Shown here piece by piece: positions 33,293 to 42,810 of a stretch of DNA of 64,000 nt. Below the pieces are notes generated by a model. The model was not told where the DNA came from, made no database searches, and saw nothing but the letters and a program-made list of their open reading frames with translations. The stretch covers positions 7,939,440 to 8,003,439 of the forward strand of contig OU696577.1 in assembly GCA_916048095.2 (NCBI GenBank), given 5' to 3'. A program made the position numbers and the translations under genes. This DNA comes from Sacculina carcini (Eukaryota > Arthropoda > Thecostraca > Sacculinidae). Each line of letters opens with the position of its first letter. The first letter of the stretch is position 1.

Positions 33293-34858
33293 ATATACTA
33301 CGTGTACATCACTGGTGGACAGCGAAGATTCTGGAAGAAAGAACAGTTCCAAGTAATCAGAACTGTTCCAGCAATTCAGTTAATTGTTTCCAGCAACAGA
33401 AACATATATCATCATGTATGCCGTCCTGGAGACTATCCATGAGAGTGAGGAAGAGTGTATGTGAGATTCAAACGGCAACGAAATAGCTCAACATCTGACC
33501 AAGTCTACTACCAGTTCTTGCACTGAAGATAATGGGCAGACTGCGCCGTACTACGACTACGTCACTGACAACAAATTCGTCAACATGTTGACGGAAATTC
33601 AAAAGCTCCTACAAGAAGAAATCGACGAAGATGAAGAACAAAACGAGAATGACAAAAAGGACACCAACAATCAATCAGATATGGATAATGACAAGCAGTC
33701 ATCAGGAAACGATCAAAATGCCGTGGCTTATTACGATTACGTCACGGAGAATAAGTTTGTTAATATGTTGACGGCTATTCAAAAACTCCTGCAAGAGGAC
33801 ATTGATGCCGTCGAGTACGAAGATAAGGACAATAAAATAGAAGCCGACATTCAGTGTGATGTGGATGAATCTATGACGTCATCAGAAATGACAAAATCCG
33901 ATATGTCGGACATCAGAGAGGATGAAACCAACAACTCCCATCATTCAGACAAGACCGTGGCTAATATGCAATACAACATCGAGACCAATACTATACGGAC
34001 AAGTTTGTGAATATGATCACTGCTATCCAGAAACTTCTCCAAGAAGAGATCGATAGCATTGACAACATGGACGGGAATGGTCAAACAGATATTAACAAAC
34101 AATCCGATGCAGATAATGTATCGCAGCAGACATCAGAAGCTGCAGATGAAGACATACCTTACTACAAATATCACAGCGAGCACAAATTTGTAAACATGCC
34201 CACATCTCTACAAGAAATACTCCAACTAGGAATCGATGGAGTTGAAGAAGATGAAGCTAACAAGAAAGAGTCTGACTCCACTGAAAACAAGATGAGCTCA
34301 GTGGTAATTGTTGACTCGATTAAGACACCCGTCCATCTCGGCGTCGATGACAGTAGAGATGTGGAGGAAGACGGGTTCACTGCAAATAATTCACGACCTG
34401 CAGTACTAAATGGATCATGCATTGATCATGTGCAGGTCAAAACAACCGTAATGCAAAGACCTATGTCTTCGCATGGAGATATCAGATCGGACAAGAGAAG
34501 GTACATCCCGAAAGACCAGAAATACAACAGAAGGTGCACCGCCCCAAGGCGAAATTGGAGACAACGAAGATACAGACAACAAAACTGTTTATAATACGCA
34601 GTTAGATATGGATAGCAGTCGCCACGAACTGCAGTATCCTTCGTGCAACCAAATCATCGTGGAAACATCACGTCATTATGTGACTTCGCCGCAATCTCAA
34701 GCTGTGTAGACAGGGCGAGGAGATGAATGGTGGCAGCGGCTTGTTTTGCCATCGCGACTGTCAGGGTCCGTGTTTCAGGGCGAACTCACGGTTCCATAAA
34801 CCAACTGCCTTACCTGGTGTGACGGCATCTCCAGGAATGACCTGCTGATCCGTTTCAC
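33293..34858 (+). repeat. Duplicated segment, copy B (partner 22335-24350)
   Basis: Same orientation and high identity to copy A. Its left edge abuts the target duplication of the hAT element. Its right edge, at CGTTTCACGT, is exactly where the viral L-like sequence begins, while copy A continues into unrelated DNA. Confidence 0.85.
33415..34594 (+). pseudogene. YYDY-repeat acidic ORF, copy B, broken
   Basis: The ATG at about 33415 is followed after about 17 codons by a TGA where copy A has TGG. A second ATG-to-ATA change lies downstream. The frame is then open from about 33465, broken again near 33990 by a deletion of about 50 bp that removes part of the third repeat, and open to about 34594 with the basic tail intact (RRYIPKDQKYNRRC). 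It keeps the motifs seen in copy A (YYDYVT[DE]NKFVNML). It lies directly upstream of the L-like fossil on the same strand. Function is unknown and viral origin is inferred from position and composition. Confidence 0.6.
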
Positions 34859-34859
34859 G

Positions 34860-36480
34860 TGTTTCTTGAATGGGCTTCGAACTGTGTTATCACATCTTAC
34901 AGCGCAGGTGTAGTACTCTTCACATCTTACATTCTCGGACGGAAGCTCCCGCTCTTCGGCCAAAATCAGGCGACCTGCTTCCTATTTCACTTATTAAAAA
35001 ACTCGATATCCAGACCTTCCTTATGGGATGTGCCGATGGTTGCTGGAGAATGGCAGCTCTGCACATGAGCTTGTCAACACCATTTGATGACGATATGGTC
35101 CGTCAGTTTGCTTACAGATATACCATGGATATGGTATATCTGTAAGCAAGCCTCTCAGACACTGCCTCTTTGGCGTTTGTTAAAGTATGCAAGAAACGGA
35201 GACGAGTTAAAAGATCTAGGTTTTCTTCTTCCAGGTGGATATCCTTACCCACTTGAGTCAGCGAACTTGTCCTGTCTAGCACTCCTTAGATCGTACATTG
35301 GGTCCAAAGACTGTGCACAGATCAGATCTGACAGAAGCATGGGGTCTGCTATACCTTCAGATCTAGGAGCACTGGCATTTGTCTATATCCAGACTGTTAG
35401 ATCTCTTGTTTTTTGATAGATCCAGGGACGAAAGCTACAATACAGAGTCAATTTCAAACCTAAAATCATTATATTATCAACTTCCGTTACTTCTCCGCCC
35501 TCTACCCTTGACTTCTCATACGACCATCTGTCAGGACATGGAGAGAAGATCAGTACCAATATATAGTCCGTTATGTTGTCGAGAGATCAAACACTGTCGA
35601 AAGATGAAAATCCTGGAGAGAAACATCCGTCTGTTGTCTGGAGTCCACCAGTTTGCGGATGTCAATTGGCGAGGTGTGAATATCAGTGTACCATCTGACA
35701 GAGTTCCTGTGATATCAAGATACAACCCATTCAACGCTCCAGTGAAGGTTCTCGAAATTCCGACATCCTGCGTGTATAAAAGTGAGTGCATAGTGACCTT
35801 GGGAAATGTCAGTGGACGGTTCGTTGTCTGTCTTGGAGATGGAACAGGTGAGCTATCTAGAAGATGTTTGGAAATTGGAGCATCACATGTACTTTTAATT
35901 CTAAGTGCGAGATAGAAAAGTCTAGAACTCTAGAGACCTCGATACGCACTCCGATGTCATTATGTCAATATGAGAATGATCCCAGACTAATGCAATTCCG
36001 AGAGAGCGTAGAGATGTCGGGAGACATCATACAGTCTGGAGAATTGGACAAAATCATCCAAATAATTGAGGCGGTCGATGTACCCCTGGACCTGATTATT
36101 CTGAACGCTGAGTGCAGTGACAGATCGGAGTATCTGCACATCTACAGGTCGGTGATGTCACTTGTTTTCATGTGGGGTCATAATAATAACATATTACAGT
36201 ATCCTTCAGGAAAAATCCTCGGAGTGTCTCATTTGCATTAATTTTGGCGATCTGCAAATTGTCTTTAGAAGCTTCTGCTGGTTGGTCTGAAGAAATGTAC
36301 TTGCTTTGCTCAACACCAATAAAGCAGGAAAATAACTCGTTAACCACTGAGGCCTGGAGAGACACATGTATCTTTGATGAGCACAGACACAGGAAAAGTC
36401 ATGGGAGAGAGTTCTACTGTACAATTATCACTTGCAGACTCCAGATTCGATAAAGATGAGACTATTGCGACTTATAGCAT
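34860..36480 (+). pseudogene. Endogenous viral element: mononegavirus L polymerase (C-terminal half), degraded
   Basis: Plus-strand frames in succession resemble the capping/methyltransferase half of the L protein of non-segmented negative-strand RNA viruses. First comes a stretch with LLPGGYPYPLESANLS and LRSYIGSKDCAQI (35220-35330). Next is VPVISRYNPFNAP (about 35700-35745). Then a glycine-rich motif GDGTGELSRRCLE (35834-35875) sits where the S-adenosylmethionine-binding GxGxG-type motif of the L methyltransferase lies. It is followed by VPLDLIILNAE and SEYLHIYRSV (36080-36160), and finally GWSEEMYLLC (about 36280). Several frameshifts and stops (for example near 35140, 35415, 35910 and 36240) separate the pieces, so this is a non-functional fossil. 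The L protein is the viral RNA polymerase and cap methyltransferase; a rhabdovirus-related source is plausible but not established. Confidence 0.7.
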
Positions 36481-36579
36481 ATGAGCTCTGAGTTTTTTTG
36501 GGCTATTCTTGCTACACGCTTTGAATGACAAACATAGAAGTCCAAAACGATTTTATAGCTTGCTTGTAAGTTTGGAGTT

Positions 36580-36760
36580 TGATGTTGTCTGGAGTACACC
36601 AGTTTGCGGATGTCAATATCAGAGTGTACCATCTGACAGAGTTCCTGTGATATCAAGATACAACCCATTCAACGCTCCAGTGAAGATTCTCGAAATTCCG
36701 AAATCCTGCGTGTATAAAAGTGAGTGTATAGGGACCTTATACACACATGTACGTTTAGCT
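36580..36760 (+). repeat. Partial duplicate of the L-like fossil
   Basis: About 175 bp (GTTGTCTGGAGTACACCAGT to AGTGAGTGTATAG) repeats 35630-35800, about 950 bp downstream, with roughly 95% identity and a small deletion in the middle. It shows local duplication after integration or two overlapping insertions. Confidence 0.8.
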
Positions 36761-36899
36761 TTATTATTATTGATGTGTTGTGAGTAGAGATGCGACCTAA
36801 AAAATCTAAATTTATCATCTAAAGACTAAAAATCTAAAGACCTAAATTTTTTTTGAAGAGTCATGCAAAGAATTCAAATTATGGAAATTATATATATGG

Positions 36900-38360
36900 G
36901 ATGTTAAATGAATTACTTTTTATCAACACATGAGCAATGCTCAACCGGCTCGGCGGGTTTGATGAGAGTGTTGTTGACAATTATATCAAGTGACACCATA
37001 TATATCATGGACATACTCAAAACAATAGATCAAGAAGGCCTAACTCGAAATGATCTTGTAATCGGTATTGTAGCTAAAGAGAGGGAACTAAAAAATGAGG
37101 ACCGGTTATTTGCGCTAATGACGCCGATACTACGTATTTATACGACGACGCCTTGGCCGCTGCCTCGTGCTCTTCCGCAGAAGAGAATTTGCGAAAATTC
37201 TTCACTAATGTGGAGAGGCAGTGGCCTCGCCGCGTGGGCGCCGCTACGCTGTCCCACCACGGCGAAATAGATCGCACTAACAACGCAGTCGAAGGCTCCA
37301 ATGGTCGTCTCCGATGGACAATGGGAGATAGAACGAATGTGTTCACCTTCATCAGCCAAACGCAAGGCTTCGAGAGGGAGGTGGTGATCAGAAAAACGAG
37401 TGCTTCTCGCGGTCAATGACCGTCGACCTCTCTCTAGTTCAGTAGCGAGCTCGCCTGGCCGAAAAGCTTAATAGAATGCATGCTCGTGCGGACCGGATTG
37501 TGACGGAGCATGATGCACGCATGTACATCAGATGGGTGTCACTTCTGATCAACAGTCTTACGTCACAATCCGGTGGTGAATCTGACGAGGACTCGGAGAT
37601 TGACGCCACGGCACATTTGAATGTGAGTATTCCGACGGTGTCTTATACACTATACCTTATCATAATTTTAAGTTCTTTTTTCATCATGTTTGAATCGTTG
37701 AATAGTATGTTAGAATAATTAGCATAGTATACTAGTGAGTTGGGATGTTTGTTGCAAAGAAACTGCAACATTTCTGTGGACGGCGCATTTAATGTTTGCC
37801 CGAAATGGTTCAGAGGAGAATTTGCGAACAATTTGCGAGGAGAATTTGCATTCTTCACTAATGTGGACAGACAGTGGCTTCGCCGTGTGGGTACCGCTAC
37901 GCTGTCCCACTACGGCGAAATAGACCGCACTAACAAAACCGTCGAAGTCTGCAATGGTCGTCTCCGATGGACAATGGGAGATAGAACGAATGTGTCCTCC
38001 TTCATCAGCCAAACGCAAGGCTTCGAGAGGGAGGTGGTGATCAGAAAAACGAGTGCTTCTCGCGGTCAATGACCGTCGACCTCTCTAGTTCAGCAGCGAG
38101 CTCACCTGGCCGAAAAGCTTAATCGAATGCATGCTCGTGCGGATCGGATAGTGACGGAGCATGATGCACGAATGTACATCAGATGGGTGTCACATCTGAT
38201 TAACAGCCATCCGTCACAATCCGGTGGTGAATCCGACGAGGACTCGGAGAGTGACGCCATGGCGTATTTGATTGCGAGTATTCCGACGGTGTATTATACA
38301 CTATACCTAAATATAATGTTTAGTTCTTGTTTTCATCACGTTTTAATCGTTGAATAGTAT
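36900..38360 (+). pseudogene. MULE-like transposase C-terminal fragment, tandemly duplicated
   Basis: Two similar blocks (about 37153-37720 and 37790-38360) each encode a frame with W..RVG..TLSH.GEIDRTN, then N.AVE..NGRLRW and GDRTNV.[TS]FISQTQGFERE. The R-T-N-N/K-x-x-E-x-x-N-x-R-L pattern followed by an F-I-x-x-L-like helix is typical of the C-terminal part of MULE/Mutator transposases. After a stop the second part continues (RMHARADRIVTEHDARMYIR). No N-terminal catalytic domain is present. Both blocks carry stops, so they are remnants. The two blocks are about 630 bp apart and about 93% alike. Confidence 0.55.
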
Positions 38361-38399
38361 ATTTCCTGGTATTGGCTCATATAATTTTATGGACTGTCT

Positions 38400-40310
38400 A
38401 CGATTAATATGCATAATTGTTTTCAGGGTCCTCAACTGCAGACGCGAGAGGACTCCCACGTGGTTAAGGACACTCCCTCTGTGGTGATCCCAAGCAACGC
38501 TGTTGGGCACTGAGTATATTCGCGGCTGTGAGTATATTCTTATTTATGTGCAATATTTCATGGGGTTTTCACCAAAGTCTTGAGGAAAAACTTAAGGAAA
38601 AACTCTTCTTGAGGCAAAAAGTTGAATACCCAACCCTGTTACACTTAGTGTGTTCTGTGTTTTTGTTTCAAGGGTGCGATCAGTAGTCTAGAGTCCTCAG
38701 AGCCGATATCGCTGCGGTTTCGAAGTCAGACATGGAGGTAATGGGGTGGAAATCTGGGAAGAGTTCAACGAATCTGCGCCAAACCGCGACAATTCACAAA
38801 ATAACACTCAATACCATCAGCCGCTGCCACCACCACCACCGACACAACAGCTTCTGGCGACACTGCCGACGAGAGTGCCGTCGCTGCCGCTGAGAGTGCC
38901 GAAACAACGGCCGCCGAGTGTCGATACAACAGCTGCCGCCGCCGAGAGTGTCGACACAACAGCTGCCGCCGAGAGTGTCGACACAACAGCTGCCGCCGAG
39001 AGTGTCGACACAATAGCTGCCGCCGAGTGCCGGTTTACGCGCCCGTCGAAGCAGCCCAGTGACACCGGGCTATCGCGGCGGCAGACAAAAAAGTGTATTC
39101 GGTCACTTGACCGTGGGCATCGAGTTTGAGTCTCGCTCTGTAAGTATACGTTTTTGTGGACTTGTGTTATTTTTGGTGTCTTGTTTTGATATTGGGTCCA
39201 TGTTGCATGTGTTATTTTGCGGACGGTACCCTATGTACGGGCTGGATAAAATGCATATATTAATGTGTCTATGCTACGTAAATAGTCTAGCGGACGGAGC
39301 CATTTGCTCTGTCTGGCATAGGATGTCGTGTATGCAATGTTGCAATGTGGTTTTTCTATTTGTAGTACAATATTACTGTTTTAGGTTAGCTGTTATTGTA
39401 TTCAATTTCATCTTTTACTGAATTGACTTTCTTGATTTCTGACTAATGTTTTGGGTTGTTGTGTTTTCTTATATTTTTGCTGTTTCAGAGTCGACGGCGC
39501 GCAGCTCTCCACCATCATTTTGTGATATGTGATGTATTCGTTTGAATATACGTGATAAATGATGTGCTTTCATTTGTTTTCTGATTTTGCCAGAAAATAT
39601 CAAGAACTCATGTAAATATATCATGTTGCGTTGTCGTGCATTCACCACCGTCAAAACCATTGTTGTGTTTCCATTCATACACAACCACCAAAACAGAAGT
39701 GTGTATGCTTAATTGGTTAGGTTAGGTTGTGAGGATGGGGGTTCCTGGGTTTCTATTGGGAATGAGTAAATTAATTAACTGATGGTGGCTGCATAATGTC
39801 AAACCGTGAAAAAAACGGTACATCCGTGCTTTTTCTCGAATTCGCTTTGCACAGAACTGAAAACAGCCAAATATATCCAAAGACTTAATATTAGACGTAA
39901 TTGCATATACTTTATTATTCATATTCCATCCATGTATTTGGATGGAAAATACATGGAATACAATGGATGGAAATACATGAAATAGAATATCTAAATTCCT
40001 AATTTATTGGTTATTATATTTATATATATATATATTTCTTGACAAGTGGAAGTAGATGCCAGGTAGGAATTGTAAAAAGGATGAGATTGCTAGAATGCAA
40101 ATGAGAGCATACAAATAAGTAAATTTATATAATATGCTCACCATCCGTTTAGTCGTATGAACTCGGTGAATTTGGACAGCGAATATTTAGACTCTGCTGC
40201 GTCAAATATACAACGTTAACCGCGACGAACGGCTTATTATCACAGGCTCTGCTAGCGCATTTCCCGCACTCTCCCTATTTGTCTCACACGGCCAGATTCA
40301 ACGCCCTCTG
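38400..40310. other. Low-confidence region with one minisatellite-bearing ORF
   Basis: An open frame of 127 codons (38746-39129) contains four near-identical nonapeptides SVDTTAAAE from a 27-bp minisatellite (38915-39030) and a proline run. It has no ATG at its start and no recognised family. The rest is AT-rich DNA with a short GGTTAGGTTAGG (39716-39728) and TA-rich tracts near 40020. Confidence 0.4.
38915..39030. repeat. 27-bp minisatellite (GAGAGTGTCGACACAACAGC)
   Basis: About 3.5 tandem 27-bp units with GTCGACACAACAGCTGCCGC. The reading frame is kept because the period is a multiple of three. Confidence 0.85.
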
Positions 40311-40315
40311 CCGGA

Positions 40316-40648
40316 TTGTCTCAAAGTGCCATTGTCGCAAAGTGGGTAGTCTCCCTGCAAGATATGCCCAAGGAATCGCTAGTAGTCTTGCAGAATAAAA
40401 TCGGCACCGAGCTAGCTACGCCAAGCCACGCGACGCCACGGACACGCCACGCGAGCCACGGACAAGCCACTCGAGACTTCGCCAATGAGGCTGACGGTCG
40501 GCAAGGTCACATTCAACTGAAGCTAGATGTGACCAACGCCTTCAACACCGTCAATCGGTGCGCGCTGGTACATATGCAATATATGAAGCATATGAAAAAT
40601 GATGTGACTGATGAAATCAGCGCAATCGCCATCAAAGCAGAGTTATAG
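40316..40648 (+). pseudogene. Non-LTR RT fragment with motif A
   Basis: A 110-codon frame ending at TAG. The segment GHIQLKLDVTNAFNTVNR matches the conserved reverse transcriptase block containing the first catalytic Asp (LDVxNAFN). The upstream part has a degenerate CCACGCGACGCCACGGAC repeat (40425-40470). Downstream RT blocks are absent. It probably belongs to the same family as 10.95, 54.1 and 58.6 kb. Confidence 0.65.
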
Positions 40649-40726
40649 CCCCTACCGCAGAGGGTCTCATGTGTGTTGTTAGGTTACTACTATTTACGAA
40701 TTGCTCATCACATACAGTATATCAGC

Positions 40727-40803
40727 GTTTCTTAACCTGGGGTGCTGAAATAGATTTTAGGGGGTACTGGGGAAGGCTGATTATTTTGCGGTAAAATATC
40801 AGT
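40727..40803 (+). mobile_element. hAT-type terminus (CAGCGTTTCTTAACCTGGGG)
   Basis: The sequence CAGCGTTTCTTAACC followed by AGGGGGTACTGGGGAAGGCT recurs in part at 59888-59940, just upstream of the second ZBED-type hAT copy. It probably represents the 5' end of that hAT family, separated from its coding part by the tandem array. Confidence 0.5.
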
Positions 40804-41479
40804 ATTCCTAGCAAGGAGTGGCCAGTAATAAAGATACTTTTTTGGCAAATGTGCTATATATATATATATATACCGGTATATGTATTATAAACATAAATTC
40901 AACCTGATTTTCAACTGTGTTAACGCATCTTAGCCTGTATGTCTGTGTGTGAAATTGTGATTGTGCATTATGGGTGTGAGAGAGAAAACGAGAAGCGAAC
41001 GAACACGTCTCATACAGGGCCGCGTTCATGATTTTGAAGACTACGCGAATTCTGACGCATATTGTTGGGGTTCTGTTGTCGCTGACGAAGGTTATTGTCA
41101 GGTTTGTCGTGGGTTATTGTCAGTTTTTGGCGTAGCAATGGCTACCAACAACGCCACCTTGGTTTGAGCACTGATTCTGGGGAGAAATGAATGCATGTTT
41201 ATGAGTCTGCATAACACGCAACCGGAAAGTTCGCTGTGGAATTCCTGGCTGCAAGTCGCGTGACTCATTGTTAAGTTCAATACCAGTGCATGTTGGCTCG
41301 CTACCAGCCTTGCACGACTCAGTCGATCGTGTTGAGGCAAACGTGAATGACATGGGTGCAAGAAGCATTTGTCTGGGAATTGTAAGTGCTACAAAATTGT
41401 TCAATTAACGTATGTTCAACAAGCCTGTTTCAGTGGTAGAGACCGCAATATCATGCCAGTCACATGACAAATATTTTTT

Positions 41480-42140
41480 GGTCCTTACGTATTATCGGGA
41501 GGACCTTTGATTTTTACTTCTTTTTTTCACAGGGTTTGTTAGTTAGTATGAAGATCTTAGATTTACAGCGCGCTGAGGAAGAGGCTGTTGTGTTCCTTCA
41601 GGACCTTTGATTTTTACTTTTTCTTTTTTTCACAGGGTTTGTTGGTTAGTATGAAGATCTTTGATTTACCGCGCACTGAGGAAGAGGCTGTTGTGTTCCT
41701 TCAGGAGAAAAGTATCTTGCCGGCTGAACGAATCTGTCCGAACAATCACAAAATGAAGCTCTACTTTGGCTCGCGCATTTTCTGGCAAAGTAACGTCAAG
41801 TCAGGCAAAAAGAAGGTGAATATGTGAGTGAACAATTGGTTTGTCGACAGTCGTTTGCCGTTCGTAACTGCCATCCGTTTCTTCTACTGTTGGGCCAAGG
41901 ACTTGACCTCAATCAAATGGTGCGAAGAACAACTGGACATGGCCGATAAGACTACAATTGACTGAAATTCGTATATGCGAGAAGCAGTTGCCGAGTACTT
42001 GATCCAACAACTGCCACAGCAGAAGATCGGTGGCAAGGACATGATCGTGGAGATAGACGAATCGATGTTCACAAAACGAATAATTTACTTTAATTTTTGA
42101 GTCGATTTTTTAAAGGTCCTCCCGATAATACGTAAGCGCC
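41480..42140 (+). mobile_element. Merlin element, copy 1, with TSD TATTTTTT
   Basis: Inverted termini CTTACGTATTATCGGGAGG and its complement are flanked by TATTTTTT at 41472-41479 and 42141-42148. The element is inserted in the first unit of the tandem array. The interior has a 105-bp internal tandem duplication (41499-41603 repeated at 41603-41710). It carries the N-terminal and central part of an ISXO2-like transposase, and the C-terminal part is deleted. Confidence 0.9.
41645..42090 (+). pseudogene. Merlin/ISXO2-like transposase, N-terminal and central remnant
   Basis: Contains FLQEKSILPAERICPNNHKM (zinc-ribbon-like N terminus; only part of the cysteines remains). After a shifted frame come FVTAIRFFYCWAKDLTSIKW and CEEQLDMADKTTID, then KIGGKDMIVEIDESMFT with the first catalytic Asp. 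One in-frame stop and a frameshift are present. The C-terminal DDE part found in copies 2 and 3 is missing here. Confidence 0.8.
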
Positions 42141-42810
42141 TATTTTTTTCTCCAAAATATCGATTCCACATAGCGGTGGTCTGGCGTTGATATCATTAAT
42201 AGGCTCATTGTTCAATACCAGTGCAAGTTCAATACCAGTGCATGTTGGCTCGCTACCAGCCTTGCACGACTCAGTCGATCGTGTTGAGGCAAACGTGAAT
42301 GACATGGGTGCAAGAAGCATTTGTCTGGAAATTGTAAGTGCTACAAAATTGTTCAATTAACTTATGTTCAACAAGCCTGTTTTAGTGGTAGAGACCGCAA
42401 TATCATGCCAGTCACATGACAAATATTTTTTTATCCAAAATATCGATTTTCCAATAAAAACCTAACCAACGATCCTACAAAACAACATATTTTCAAATTG
42501 CAGTATTTATGGTGTCTATACAGCCCATAAGATATATACAGTCTGTAATTATTTCCACAGAGCGTTGGTCTGGCGTTGATCTCCTTTATAAGCGTGGTCA
42601 CTACAGGCAGCCTATATTAGTTCACGGATGAAGGTGAGCTTATGTCAAAGTGTAACTGTAAGCGCCACACTTGCTGAATACACAAGACATGGTGAACACA
42701 CATTACACACTTCATACACAAGTGGACAAGATTTACCAGCAAGACGGGACGAAACACAATCAACAATGTGTTTTAAATTTCATTTACAATTCACGTACAT
42801 ACCAGTCTTT

